A stretch of 64,000 nt of DNA, from NCBI GenBank assembly GCA_012932295.1, contig JAAONU010000004.1:7325030-7389029 (forward strand), given 5' to 3'. Position numbers and translations under genes: made by a program. Every line of letters starts with the position of its first letter. The first letter of the stretch is position 1. The notes beneath the pieces were generated by a model. That model did no database searches. It was not told where the DNA came from and was given only the letters and a program-made list of their open reading frames with translations. This document shows positions 40,501 to 48,120 of the stretch, one piece after another. The DNA comes from Cyclina sinensis. Its lineage: Eukaryota > Mollusca > Bivalvia > Venerida > Veneridae.

Positions 40501-43058
40501 ATTGTCTTTTTATATAGTAGAAGAGAATTATTTACATATCCATTGCTACTTTTTCAATGGGTCTTATAGCTTTTACCTAAATCATCTGTATAATTGCTTC
40601 CAATTGCAGTCTGATTCCAAAACCATAGGACAGCCATATTTTTCAGTAGACTGCATTCTTGTTTCTATTAATATCATTTTCTTTGAATAAGTTGTGTTAA
40701 GACATGATATATAGCTAAGTCTATGTAAGTTTTGTATTTTTTTTTTTTCCCAGGATATGTACTATAATGACAGCGAGCATACGTGTGTAATGTTTGCATC
40801 TATTGCCAACTTCTCAGAGTTTTATATAGAACTAGAGGGTAACAATGAAGGTGTTGAGTGTCTCCGACTGCTCAATGAGATTATTGCTGACTTTGATGAG
40901 GTAGGCAGCACAAAAACATTTTCTGTTCATTTCTGTTGTTGTTTTTTAACTGTCCTGCGAAATGTGCAAAATGTTTAAATCAGGTCATCTGCCGTAACCC
41001 AGGCGTACTCTCTACGTATACACTTCATTCACACTTCATTCATGATGTTGGCAGAAGCAGCACCTTTGGGTTCTGACGATGAAATCAGGTAAGAGGTTGA
41101 TGAATGCAATCATTCACTGAAGTTATACAGATTTTCAGCGATAGATACCAGCTTCAGATTGCTGTGGGAAAGTAATACATGATTAAAACAGCTTTTCTTC
41201 TCTGAAAAGATATTATAAAATGAGATGTATATATTTCTTTTTACCATGTCTTGACTTTATGTCATGTTACCTTATGATGGCACATTCATAAAATCTTCCA
41301 AGGAAAAAAGTGATGCAAGATTAAATTGTATAGATATTGAGGTTCAGTCTTAGTAAATCAAAACTGGTTATAAAAGTCAACAACCCACATGTCTTTGATA
41401 AGATTAATATATCAGTAGATTTCATGAAATGATTTTATACAGTTTATGATGTGAAAGCATGAGTTATGAATTGCAGTAATTTAACTAAGTCTAGAAGAGT
41501 GCCTTAGTAAAATGGTAGCCATACTTTTATGGAGGAAGTGTAATAGGTCGATTTTTGTCATTAACAGATTCTGGAAGAGACAAAATTCAAATGTATAGAG
41601 AAGATCAAAACAATTGGCTACACCTACATGGCAGCTAGTGGACTTACACCTGAAACAAGTTATGAAGACATGAGTCATGTAGTAGCACTGACAGAATATG
41701 CCTTCACCATACAAAAACAGCTTAAGAGTGTAAATGAACATTCTTTCAATAACTTCAAAATGCGTATAGGTTAGTTGCCATTCCAACACTTGGAGTACTT
41801 CTTATTTTATTTAGGACTTGACATGATAAACAGTTTTTTCAGAAAAGAAATATTTTATTTTTTGAGAATGTTTTATTAATTAATGATCATTAGCATTTTG
41901 TGAGGTTGCAGTGTCCATGAAAGGGAGTTACTCTTTATTTTCAAATTTATCAAAAATTATTTGGAAGGAAGCTGTAAATTCATATCTTGCGTATTATGAT
42001 GGAGGACGAATTGAGTATTTTTGGACATGTTTTTTGCTTCATATCTTTTCATTTTATTTGATTATTCCATTTTCAGTTTGAATATGGCTTTCCAGATACA
42101 ACCTTCTGTTGTTAAATTTTATTTTTTAGACATTGAATGTTGAAACACAGTTTTTATCTTTGATCAGGTATGAATGTGGGACCTGCTGTAGCTGGTGTGA
42201 TAGGGGCTAAGAAACCCCACTATGATATCTGGGGCAATACTGTAAATGTAGCCAGCAGGATGGACAGTACAGGGGTACCAGACTGTATACAGGTGTGTAA
42301 AATTGTTAGAAAATAACATTACCATTGAGTGTATGCTCATATTTGTGTTAGTCACCAGTTTGTAGGCTACAGTAACATTCTAGTGGTAGAAGCTCAAATG
42401 GTTCAAGCCCCATTTTCAATCTGACTTTTATCAGATGACATTGGCAGATTGTAACTATAGAAATCAAAATCTAGACTAAGTACTTGCACTGCAAATATTA
42501 GTTATTAAACAAATAACATTTAACTGCAGTGAGGTGGGCAGTCACAAGTAAAAGATTCAAGAGTGTTCATAATTTTGGTTGATTTAGGTTGTTAAAAATA
42601 AAAATACTTTTCTTTAAGTGACAATTTTTTTTTTCAAAATAATAACATTTAAAGCATCAGGTCTTCTTCTTTTACATTCACCAAGTTCTGTGGATATAAA
42701 AATGTTTAAAGTCTGAAACATTGGGAAAACACATTTTATTTTGCTTGTTCTGCATCATTCAAACATTTACCCTCTGTGGTTTGAAAGCAAGCATTAACAT
42801 TTAAAAGATCTTGAAATAGGTTGAGGTTTTGAGGTTGGTTAGCTCCCTTTGAACAGTCGTAACACAAGTAGTTTGTTATTCTGTGGGAAGTTAACTCTGA
42901 TGATGTTGTATTACTATGGGCAGGTAACTCAAGAGATGTACAACATTTTGGAGCCACTTGGTTACATGCTAGAATGTCGAGGCATGGTCACAGTGAAAGG
43001 CAAGGGAGAGATGGTGACTTACTTTCTTGTGGACAGACCTTCTAAAGGATCAGATTAG
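9665..43058 (+). CDS. ADCY5: Transmembrane adenylyl cyclase, ADCY5/ADCY6 type (complete CDS, 19 coding exons)
   Basis: Converts ATP to cAMP at the plasma membrane, normally under G-protein control. The exons join in phase: 9665-10576, 11627-11776, 20039-20160, 25453-25581, 27703-27813, 28342-28500, 29876-30026, 31091-31203, 32705-32861, 33415-33512, 35207-35408, 36142-36300, 37854-38029, 38704-38845, 39403-39519, 40754-40900, 41568-41769, 42168-42292, 42924-43058. That gives 3507 nt including TAG, or 1168 residues. Order: cytosolic N-terminus 1-165, six helices to about 325, C1a about 355-575, C1b linker to 668, six more helices about 679-910, C2a about 928-1168. C1 metal ligands are Asp400 and Asp444. 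C2 has Lys1029 and Asp1102 (adenine), Asn1109, Arg1113 (transition state) and Lys1149. The match to vertebrate ADCY5/6 runs the full length, including the LYQRYFF start of the membrane domain and the C1b tail. All introns are GT-AG. Odd: Tyr1033 replaces the usual Ser. Call from recalled family sequences, very sure of family, fairly sure of the 5/6 subgroup. Confidence 0.95.
10600..11170 (+). repeat. Degenerate tandem repeat at the start of ADCY intron 2-side intron 1
   Basis: Inside intron 1 (10577-11626). About four degenerate units with GACCTTTGACCCTGGGAGCC, ACTTTTCACCATG and AAAACAGGTTCTG/AAAAGGTAGGCCACTGCAAG words. Confidence 0.45.
11627..11776 (+). CDS. ADCY5: ADCY exon 2: TM6 and signalling helix
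   Basis: Residues 305-354. TM6 ([17 protein letters not shown]) is followed by the conserved [13 protein letters not shown] segment and the amphipathic coupling helix leading to C1a ([17 protein letters not shown]). Acceptor TTTTCAG, donor CAG|GTAAAC, phase 0 at both ends. Confidence 0.95.
11956..12621. mobile_element. 666-bp MITE with 165-bp inverted repeats and TATTA target duplication (ADCY intron 2)
   Basis: The left end starts CACCCCTACTAAACGGTGGC and the right end is its reverse complement. The arms run about 11956-12121 and 12457-12621. TATTA is present on both sides (11951-11955, 12622-12626). The surrounding sequence is a GACCTTGACC-type repeat, so a sister copy at about 19085-19125 shows the uninterrupted site. 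No ORF of note. The short ORFs inside are fold-back artefacts. Superfamily not assigned. Confidence 0.85.
13951..13970 (+). repeat. Homopolymer A20
   Basis: Twenty A in a row in intron 2. It could be the tail of an old retroposed sequence, but no recognisable body precedes it. Confidence 0.8.
14400..14530. promoter_or_regulatory. Cluster of two GTCACGTGA sites and CCAAT words (ADCY intron 2)
   Basis: GTCACGTGAC at 14430-14439 and GTCACGTGAT at 14485-14494, with AACCAATCG and CCAATCA nearby. Could be an enhancer or alternative promoter; it could equally be chance or a repeat. Confidence 0.3.
15115..16241. mobile_element. Non-autonomous PIF/Harbinger element in ADCY intron 2
   Basis: The ends are inverted repeats: the left starts AGGACTGGTCACAC and the right ends GTGTGACCGGGCCT, with similarity continuing about 40 bases inward (GAACTTTG, GTTCCT). 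Flanking trinucleotides are TAA on both sides (15112-15114 and 16242-16244), the target duplication expected for PIF/Harbinger. The interior is GC-rich compared with the intron and full of CACCGC/GCGGTG words. It keeps a short piece of a transposon gene (15740-15946 and beyond). At 1127 bp it is too short to be autonomous. Confidence 0.8.
15740..15985 (+). pseudogene. Broken N-terminal fragment of a HARBI1-like transposase
   Basis: ORF 15740-15946 encodes a basic protein start with [19 protein letters not shown] and [17 protein letters not shown] follows directly, and the same frame then continues [11 protein letters not shown]. This is the arrangement of Harbinger nuclease proteins (WVRPWI..., EL..EDP..F.NFLRM). 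The nuclease domain is absent. An internal-deletion relic. Confidence 0.7.
17323..18079. repeat. 20-bp minisatellite (about 38 units) in ADCY intron 2
   Basis: Unit GTGGTTGAGTGTTGTGGAAA, nearly perfect at both ends. The middle (about 17690-17960) carries many 1-2 base losses and gains. Because units are almost identical, a long ORF appears on the minus strand (17282-18142); it is an artefact of the repeat. Confidence 0.95.
18840..19700 (+). repeat. GACCTTGACC-type tandem repeat, copy in ADCY intron 2
   Basis: Starts near TTTTTATGCCATCCAAGG, then about six units of about 120 bp with CCATAACTT, TTAGTAAATGGATT, CCTTTGGACAAGA and TTGACCTTGACCCCTGAATG. The same family flanks the 666-bp MITE at about 11885-12790. 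Confidence 0.7.
20039..20160 (+). CDS. ADCY5: ADCY exon 3: start of C1a
   Basis: Residues 355-394 plus two bases of codon 395. Contains [15 protein letters not shown] and [13 protein letters not shown], the conserved entry to the first catalytic half. Flanked by very large introns (8.3 kb before, 5.3 kb after). Acceptor TTGCAG, donor CAG|GTAATA. Confidence 0.95.
21136..21458 (+). repeat. AGCTCACCTGAGC-family repeat, short copy C (ADCY intron 3)
   Basis: TTTTTAGCTCACCTGAGCAT at the start and ACTCAGGTGAGCG...CATCATGGCACTCTTG at the end, with only about one internal unit. A deletion derivative that shows both family ends clearly. Confidence 0.7.
21690..21840. repeat. Tandem duplication of about 75 bp (ADCY intron 3)
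   Basis: ACCCTTGAGTACTGACCCTG, TGATATTTCACAGGCATTTG and neighbours occur twice with few changes. Confidence 0.6.
25453..25581 (+). CDS. ADCY5: ADCY exon 4: C1a first metal Asp
   Basis: Residues 395-438 (both end codons split). [16 protein letters not shown] carries Asp400, the first Mg ligand. The residues after it (Met-Cys) differ from the Ile-Glu that I recall in vertebrate ADCY5/6, but this position varies among isoforms. LNEIFARFD and DNHCLR follow. Acceptor TTTTTCAG, donor AG|GTAAAA. Confidence 0.95.
25750..27293 (+). repeat. AGCTCACCTGAGC-family repeat, copy D (ADCY intron 4)
   Basis: Starts TTTTTTAGATCACCTGACTC. About seven internal units (TAGACCTCTACCAAATTTAT, GTCCCTGGGGTC). Ends TACTCAGGTGAGTGATCCAG and CCATCATGGCCCTCTTG at 27293. 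Confidence 0.7.
27300..27510. repeat. Degenerate about 50-bp tandem repeat (ADCY intron 4)
   Basis: Four loose copies of AAAACATTTGTTGCTGAGA with a GGTAATTTT/GATATGAG partner, directly after repeat copy D. It gives rise to minus-strand ORFs that are not genes. Confidence 0.45.
27703..27813 (+). CDS. ADCY5: ADCY exon 5: C1a second metal Asp
   Basis: Residues 438-475 (end codons split). [20 protein letters not shown] holds Asp444, the second Mg ligand, 44 residues after the first as in mammalian cyclases. [16 protein letters not shown] follows. Acceptor TTTACAG, donor TC|GTAAGT. Confidence 0.95.
27996..28280. repeat. Direct repeat pair and TTG microsatellite before ADCY exon 6
   Basis: A word of about 37 bases beginning GAACATTGGAGAGTCTACAG and ending GATTATTGGT occurs near 27999 and again near 28242 with one change. 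Between them is a (TTG)n run at 28131-28158. Confidence 0.65.
28342..28500 (+). CDS. ADCY5: ADCY exon 6: C1a core
   Basis: Residues 475-528. [20 protein letters not shown] and [20 protein letters not shown] are the diagnostic class III signature of the first catalytic half. Acceptor TATTTAG, donor GG|GTAAGT. Confidence 0.95.
29290..29620 (+). repeat. TATGCCTCGAAGGGAGGCATA-headed dispersed repeat (ADCY intron 6)
   Basis: A short hairpin head (GCCTCGAAGGGAGGC), then GTCTGTCCATCCATC and GGTCAAAGGTCATGGTCACA. Looks like a member of a dispersed bivalve repeat class. Confidence 0.5.
29876..30026 (+). CDS. ADCY5: ADCY exon 7: C-terminal C1a
   Basis: Residues 528-578. [20 protein letters not shown], then the glycine-rich turn and [10 protein letters not shown], close C1a. 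Acceptor TTTCAG, donor AAG|GTATGT, phase 0. The next intron contains the 24-bp minisatellite. Confidence 0.95.
30236..30912. repeat. 24-bp minisatellite (about 27 units) in ADCY intron 7
   Basis: Unit CTGAAAGGCAAACACAAAAC plus TGTA. Two main unit types alternate, GGCAAACAC and AAGAAACAC, and 120-bp blocks recur. The unit is a multiple of three without stops, so ORFs over 200 codons open on both strands. Nothing suggests they are genes. Confidence 0.95.
31091..31203 (+). CDS. ADCY5: ADCY exon 8: C1b linker
   Basis: Residues 579-616 (last codon split). Basic, Ser-rich linker with [18 protein letters not shown]. The KTMGF stretch aligns with the MKRMGF segment of ADCY5/6. A short weakly conserved exon, supported by its splice sites (TTGACAG and AA|GTAAGA) and by phase. 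Confidence 0.85.
31935..32132. mobile_element. Diverged copy of the GATCTGCACTGGTCGCA family (ADCY intron 8)
   Basis: Shares GATCAGACTGCACAGATGAG, GGTCTGCACTGGTCGCAAAG and an ACCTTTACCATGCTAAATAT end with the hairpin element at 8748-8990. The arms are no longer symmetric. Confidence 0.55.
32705..32861 (+). CDS. ADCY5: ADCY exon 9: C1b tail
   Basis: Residues 616-668. [20 protein letters not shown] and [20 protein letters not shown] match the ADCY5/6-specific C1b end, the best single argument for subgroup 5/6. Acceptor CTCCACAG, donor AAG|GTACAT. Confidence 0.95.
33415..33512 (+). CDS. ADCY5: ADCY exon 10: TM7
   Basis: Residues 669-701 (last codon split). [20 protein letters not shown] and VLQLVII form the first helix of the second membrane cassette. 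Low conservation, as is usual here. Assigned by position, hydrophobicity and phase. Acceptor ATGTTTCAG, donor AG|GTTTGT. Confidence 0.85.
34180..34900 (+). repeat. AGGTCAAAGGTCAAGGTCA tandem repeat (ADCY intron 10)
   Basis: About five units of about 135 bp, with AGGTCAGTAGGTCAAAGGTC, ACAGTCCTCAGATTTG and GGTTGGTCTTGACTG. A dispersed bivalve-type repeat, not nuclear-receptor sites selected at this locus. Confidence 0.65.
35207..35408 (+). CDS. ADCY5: ADCY exon 11: TM8-9
   Basis: Residues 701-768. Two hydrophobic helices (about 704-724 and 750-767) flank a basic loop with [20 protein letters not shown]. Acceptor ATACAG, donor ATG|GTAAGT, phase 0 exit. Confidence 0.88.
35590..35725 (-). repeat. 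tRNA-like SINE fragment (ADCY intron 11)
   Basis: On the minus strand: GGCTCAGTGGTTAGGACTTT as A box and CCAGGTTCAAATTTC as B box. The arms are degenerate. Confidence 0.45.
36142..36300 (+). CDS. ADCY5: ADCY exon 12: extracellular loop
   Basis: Residues 769-821. Polar loop corresponding to the glycosylated extracellular loop of mammalian cyclases. Two N-glycosylation sequons are visible, N792-T-S and N800-I-S. Acceptor ATTTTCAG, donor GAG|GTTTGA (a weak donor), phase 0. Confidence 0.88.
36380..37130 (+). repeat. Degenerate tandem repeat of about 180 bp (ADCY intron 12)
   Basis: Four diverged units share GTTATTGCCCTTTATGCATT, TTTCAATGTCTGTGCTATTT and CTAGTTGTGCAT...TTTTGGCATTTTC. ORFs here are incidental. 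Confidence 0.5.
37184..37647. mobile_element. Tc1/mariner-superfamily (pogo/Tigger-like) MITE in ADCY intron 12
   Basis: Terminal inverted repeats start CAGTAGAACCCCTCCAAACT and end with the reverse complement. TA dinucleotides flank both sides (37182-37183, 37648-37649). 464 bp, no transposase. The TIR and TA target fit pogo/Tigger-like elements. Confidence 0.75.
37854..38029 (+). CDS. ADCY5: ADCY exon 13: TM10-11
   Basis: Residues 822-880. [20 protein letters not shown], then a long hydrophobic helix ending [19 protein letters not shown], matching the VEVPGVTLFDNADLL region of ADCY5. Two donors are possible. GTATGT at 38030 keeps the homologous frame in exon 14, whereas GTTGGG at 38025 would not. 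Confidence 0.9.
38704..38845 (+). CDS. ADCY5: ADCY exon 14: TM12 and second coupling helix
   Basis: Residues 880-927. Short extracellular stretch, TM12 (about 896-910), then [18 protein letters not shown], which is almost invariant across transmembrane cyclases. Acceptor TTTCAG, donor CAG|GTGAGC, phase 0. Confidence 0.95.
39403..39519 (+). CDS. ADCY5: ADCY exon 15: start of C2a
   Basis: Residues 928-966. [15 protein letters not shown], then [14 protein letters not shown], the second catalytic half's N-terminal helix. Acceptor TTGCTAG, donor GAG|GTGTGC. Confidence 0.95.
39600..40290 (+). repeat. Tandem repeat of about 170-bp units (ADCY intron 15)
   Basis: Head with GCGTCCGTCCGTCCAG, then three units sharing CCATAACTTCTCCCTGCATG and GAAGGATTTTAAAATACC. 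Ends near TACTGCCCATGGGCATTCTT. Confidence 0.65.
40754..40900 (+). CDS. ADCY5: ADCY exon 16: C2a beta1-alpha2
   Basis: Residues 967-1015. [20 protein letters not shown] and [15 protein letters not shown]. As usual, C2 has no metal Asp in the FASI motif. The Leu equivalent to Leu912 of rat AC2 is present. Acceptor TTTCCCAG, donor GAG|GTAGGC. Confidence 0.95.
41568..41769 (+). CDS. ADCY5: ADCY exon 17: C2a with adenine Lys and Tyr1033
   Basis: Residues 1016-1083. [15 protein letters not shown] contains Lys1029 (adenine recognition). The residue two after the Ile-Gly start, Tyr1033, replaces the Ser that I recall in ADCY1-8. [13 protein letters not shown] follows. Acceptor TTAACAG, donor AG|GTTAGT. 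Confidence 0.95.
42168..42292 (+). CDS. ADCY5: ADCY exon 18: C2a catalytic loop
   Basis: Residues 1083-1124. [20 protein letters not shown] and [15 protein letters not shown] with Asp1102, Asn1109 and Arg1113. Spacing (7 and 4) is identical to the AC2 catalytic triad. Acceptor GATCAG, donor CAG|GTGTGT. Confidence 0.96.
42924..43058 (+). CDS. ADCY5: ADCY exon 19: C-terminus and stop
   Basis: Residues 1125-1168 and [22 protein letters not shown] carries Lys1149 (triphosphate contact). A short DRPSKGSD tail ends the protein, as in other ADCY5/6 proteins, which stop soon after this motif. Confidence 0.96.
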   Translation, partial: VTQEMYNILEPLGYMLECRGMVTVKGKGEMVTYFLVDRPSKGSD

Positions 43059-45000
43059 ACAGGAAACTGGTATAGTCAGAATCATGTGCCAGCAGTGGGA
43101 CATACAAGAAATAGAAAACATTCTAGGTCCATGGTCATACTGGTTGACAGATTGTTGCATAAACTAGAGAGGCATCTCAGTATTTAGGAAAGACATGTGA
43201 CTCTGATCACAAAACAGATGAAGGTAGATCTATGAACGCCCCAGTAAAAACAGTTTAAGGGAGTATTCCTACGTCATTCAGCTGGTCTGTTTTGCAGAGG
43301 ATGACACATATTCTTACTTCTAAAGAAAAGACATTATTATCAAGCATACTTTCATGTGTAATGATATTTTTACAAAAAAATGTTTTCAGATTGTATTGGA
43401 GGGGACTTCTATACATATAGGCATTGCTTTGTGTACAGATGTTTTCTTGTGTACAGAATACTAATTAAACTAAAATAACTGTCATGAAATTACAGAAACT
43501 GATGGCTATTTCTTATGTTTGCCAGATTTTGCATGTTCAAGAATAAAAACAAGGTCTACAGGACAGATGGGACAAGTTTAAGAGATATCAGATTTAAACT
43601 TGATTCATAAAACTTTCAGCATCATCCCATGCAGTCTGATGAATGGAAGAGCATTTTGAGTACTCCATTAATTAAAGTACTGCATTTTAAGAAATATGTT
43701 TGCATAATTTAACCATGGTATTTTATTTGCACATCAAAGACAAAAATGATAGTCTCTTCCCTTAGAGTGGTCAGAGGGCATGTAACAGAACTGATATAGG
43801 CTGTTGAAAGTTGTCAGCACCTTTCTCTTTTAGAACTGATATAGGCTGTTGAAGGTTGTCAGTTCCTGTCTCTTCTAGAACTGATATAGGCTGTTGAAGG
43901 TTGTCAGCACCCATTACTTCTAGAACTGATATAGGCTGTTGAAGGTTGTTTGCACCCGTCTCTTCTAGAACTGATATAGGCTGTTGAAGGTTGTCAGCAC
44001 CCATCTCTTCCAGAACTGATATAGGCTGTTGAAGGTTGTCAGCACCCGTCTCTTCTAGAACTGATATAGGCTGTTGAAGGTTGTCAGCACCCGTTTCTTC
44101 TAGAACTACTTTCATGTGCAATAACTTAGGGCTTTATGAAAAAGATGGTTGTGTTTGCCAAAAAAGTGAGAGGATAAATTAAAATCTATTGACTTCTGGT
44201 GTAAGTTATTTGTTTGTTTCTGAACCTGTGTTTTGCCTGTTATTTGAATGGCTTCACCTCTTATTATGTTGTTAAACAGAGTTTTATTACTGTGATCTTA
44301 ATATATATATAAATTTATAAGTTTATTTCTGTTAGTACAATAGCTTTGTTATACATGTAAAATGTTTGTCAAATCTTTATTTGTTATTTGATATGTTCAA
44401 AGATAGAGATTTTGAACTCAAGTGTATGTATATATTTTCTGTTATAATACACAAATACTTATTTTTCAGAAGTTTTTTATATGGATAGAAAAAAAAGCTA
44501 ACCTTAATTTTGGGTAAAACCAGTATAACAACACTTCTTGATCCTGTCTTATTTGTATAGATTGGACCTACATCATGCGATTTACTTACATTATACACAG
44601 ATTATGGCCCTTACTGGCTAATGGTCAGGCACACCACTATGGTAAAACATTTGTTTGTTATACTTTGACATACCATAGTATTGTGTGAAGGTCATTAAGT
44701 GTGTAGGTTTCAACTGCCGAATTGTGTTTGGCTGCTTAAGAATTCTAGCAGGCATGGATACCTATAGTACAAACCTATAAAAGTGTGTTCAAAAGCATGA
44801 AAAATACATCTTATTATAAATAAACTTGTAACTGATATTACAGTCTGAAGATGGTATATGTGGTGTTTGTGTCAATCTTTAATAATGTTGAGAGACTTCT
44901 TGTGTGTCAGGTTAGAGGTTATATCATAACATGGTCCTAATAAGAAAGTTATTTATTTGTTTAATAAATGGAAAATAATGGTATGAAATTTCCAAAAGAT
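43059..45000 (+). other. ADCY 3' UTR / 3' flank with candidate polyadenylation signals
   Basis: No further coding exon is visible. AATAAA hexamers at 44819-44824 and 44963-44968 are the best candidates for the transcript end. Others occur by chance in such AT-rich sequence. The end of the transcript cannot be fixed without RNA data. The 45-bp minisatellite lies inside this stretch. Confidence 0.4.
43788..44109. repeat. 45-bp minisatellite (7 units) after the ADCY stop codon
   Basis: Unit built on AGAACTGATATAGGCTGTTG and AAGGTTGTCAGCACC, seven copies with scattered substitutions and no indels. On the minus strand it is open (43771-44121) as a 15-residue repeat with DNLQQPIS. Most likely a 3' UTR minisatellite. 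Confidence 0.9.
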
Positions 45001-46230
45001 TAAGCAACTTTGATACTACTGTCTAATTTGGAAGTAAAAAGCTTTAAAATTTCATGAATAAAAACTTTTCTCTCACTTGTTTCCTGTACCATTTCTGAAC
45101 CTTCTTAATTTACCAACTGATATCTATAGAGAGTTGGTCTTTACAAGTTATTGTTCTTGCTGATATACATGGATTTATTTACTCTTTGTTTTGATAAATG
45201 TGCATTTTAGTTAGTGGGTCTGCTGATAGATTGTGGTACAAAAAACCAGCAGTTTCCCGAAAACTACATGTATAGTTAATGTGGTGAGTGTGAGACTAGA
45301 TTTTAATCTTCCTTAAAATAACATCCTTAAGTGAATTATACACAGTTTTTGAATAGGTTTAAGATATCAGACATCAACACTGTTTTAAAACTTCCTTATT
45401 TTAACAAAAACATGATAGTTTTTTGTACAAACATCCCTATTGGTTATCTTTATATTCCTACTTCTTCTATTCAGGAAGTTTGCGTCTGTATCCGATTTCA
45501 GTTCAAGTTTTGTATAAGTTGTACCTGTAAAGTGACTGGAGTGTTTTTTGAATAGCAGTTCGTTGAACAAAATTTAAGGGTATTAATGCTAAAATGAAGC
45601 CCTGATTAACACTTTTACATTTTGTTACTAGTTATTTGGCCAGATTGTGAAAACCTTGGTCCATGTGGTAATAGGCAGGTGCTATTTATGAATACTAAAT
45701 AGGACTATTGCCTGTCAATATAGATAAACAGAGTTTACTCTGTTAACCAATACCACTGTGAAGGTCAATTGTATTTTGAAAGTATCAATATTTTTCTCTT
45801 TTGCTATTCCCTCAGTAACTGCTGCACATGTAATCCCATTTTAAACCAGGTATTCAACTTAAACTGATAATCAAATTGACATTATTTTTGCAGACAGGCA
45901 TCATCAGACCCAGTTGTTTCTGCTTACATCTTTAGTGACCACTTACCTGTTGTAACCAAACTTTTTCAGTTGATAGGTTTTAGCAAATCATTCCTTGGGA
46001 CTGCTTTTGGATTCATAGGAAACATTTTTGGTCTCTGCACAATATTTTTAGTTACACAAGACCTACTGTAAGAAGACTTGTTTGTAAGGTAGCATTAATC
46101 ATTACCCTAGTGGGATAGCTTTGAGATCACTGAGGACTAAAAGAAGTGAAATACACATGTCAGGAAAAACCACAGTCAGAAAACATAGCTTCCCTACACA
46201 GCCAAAAAATAAAGGAAAGACAGCATACAT

Positions 46231-47826
46231 TTTTAGCTCACCTGAGCCTTTGGCTCATGGTGGGCTATTGTGACCTTTGTCCGTCGTCCATCAACAATTT
46301 CATTCAAACGACATCTCCTCTGAAACCTCTGGGCCAGATTTGATGAAACTTGCCTGGGATGTTCCTTGCATGAAGCTCTACCAAAGTTATTCAAAAAATT
46401 CAATTCCATCAAGAACTCTGGTTGCTATGGCAACTTAAAGGAAAAACTTTGAAAATCTTCTTGTCTGAAACCACAAAGCCCTGAGCCTTAAGATTTGGTA
46501 TGTAGCATTGTCTAGTGGACCTCTATCAAGTTTTTTCAAATTATGCCCCTGGGGTCAAATTTGGCCCTGCCCGGGGGGTCAAATGATTTTACATAGGCTT
46601 ATATAGTGAAACTTTAAAAATCTTCTTGTCTAAAACCACAAGGCCTAGAGTTTAGATATATTTTGTGTGCAGCATTGTCTAGTGGACCTATACCAAGTTT
46701 GTTCAAATCATGGCTCCTGGGTCAAAAATGGCCCCGCCCTGGGGGTCACTTGATTTACAAAGAGTTATATAGGGAAAACTTTAAAAATCTTCTTGTCTGA
46801 AACCACAAGGCCTGGAGCTTAGATATTTGGTATGAGACATCATCTAGTGGACCTCTACAAAGATTGTTCAAATTATGACCCTGGGGTCAGAACTGGCCCC
46901 GCCCCGGGGGTCAATTGATTTACATAGAGTTATATAGGGAAAACTTAAAAAATCTTCTTGTCAGAAACCGCAAGCCATGGAGCTTAGATATTTGGTGTTG
47001 AGCATCATCTAGTGGACCTCTACCAAGATTGATCAAATAATGACCCTGAGATCAGAACTGGCTCCACCCTGGGGGTCACTTGATTTACATAGAGTTACAT
47101 GTATGTAGGGAAAACTTTAAAAATCTTCTTGTCTGAAACCACAAGGCCTGGAGCTTAGATATTTGGTATGAGGCATCATCTAGTAGACCTCTACAAAGAT
47201 TGTTCAAATTATGACCCTTGGGTCAGAACTGGCCCCGCCCTGTGGGTCACTTGATTTACATAGAGTTATATAGGGAAAACCTTAAAAATCTTCTTGTCAG
47301 AAACAGCAAGGCATGGAGCTTAGATAATTGGTGTTGAGCATCATCTAGTGGACCTCTACCAAGATTGTTCAAATAATGACCCTGGGGTCAGAACTGGCCC
47401 AGCCCTTGGGGTCACTTGATTTACATAGAGTTATACAGGGAAATCTTCTTGTCTGAAACCACAAGGCCTGGAGCTTAGATATTTGGTATGAGGCATCATC
47501 TAGTAGACCTCTACAAAGATTGTTCAAATTATGACCCTGGGGTCAGAACTGGCCCCGCCCTGGGGGTCACTTGATTTACATAGAGTTATATAGGGAAAAC
47601 TTTAAAAATCTTCTTGTCAGAAACAGCAAGGCATGGAGCTTAGATATTTGGTGTGTAGCATTGTCTAGTAGACCTCTGCCAAGATTGTTCAAATCATGGC
47701 CCCTGGGTCAAAACTGGCCCCGCCCAAGAGGTCACATGTTTTACATTGAGTTATATAGCTAAAAACTTTAAAAATCTTCTTGTCACAAACTGCAAGGTTG
47801 GAGCTTAGATATTTGGTAGTATGCAC
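46231..47826 (+). repeat. AGCTCACCTGAGC-family repeat, copy E, with about 166-bp tandem units
   Basis: Starts TTTTTAGCTCACCTGAGCCT. Eight recognisable unit boundaries (TAGTGGACCTCTACCAAG or close) fall near 46515, 46681, 46848, 47011, 47182, 47348, 47501 and 47668. The 3' end is not the usual CATGGCCCTC word. The copy runs into another repeat near 47826. Short ORFs here are repeat shadows. Confidence 0.75.
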
Positions 47827-48120
47827 CGTGACCACAGTGGGGTCATCCCCCCTCCAGTGGGGGCACTCCCCCCACCCCCTGGCCCAAAATTTTTTATCTC
47901 ATTGTTTAAGTTTTTCGCTACGGCAATAAAATTTGGACCATTTTGTACTCTTTAACAAGCTGATTTCAAAAACATTATTCCTTGACCTATATTTTTGACC
48001 TACTGACCTACTTTTTTGTTTTTTAGCAACAGAACTGAAATTTGGACCGTGTGCACAGTTTTTCGTTCCGATTTCAAAAACATCATATCATGACCTATAT
48101 ATTTTGACCTACTGACCTAC
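47827..48120. repeat. Low-complexity junction and two GACCTACTGACCTAC units
   Basis: C/G-rich segment (GGGGTCATCCCCCCTCCAGT), then two related units ending TTTTGACCTACTGACCTAC. A remnant of a different repeat caught between family copies E and F. Confidence 0.5.
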
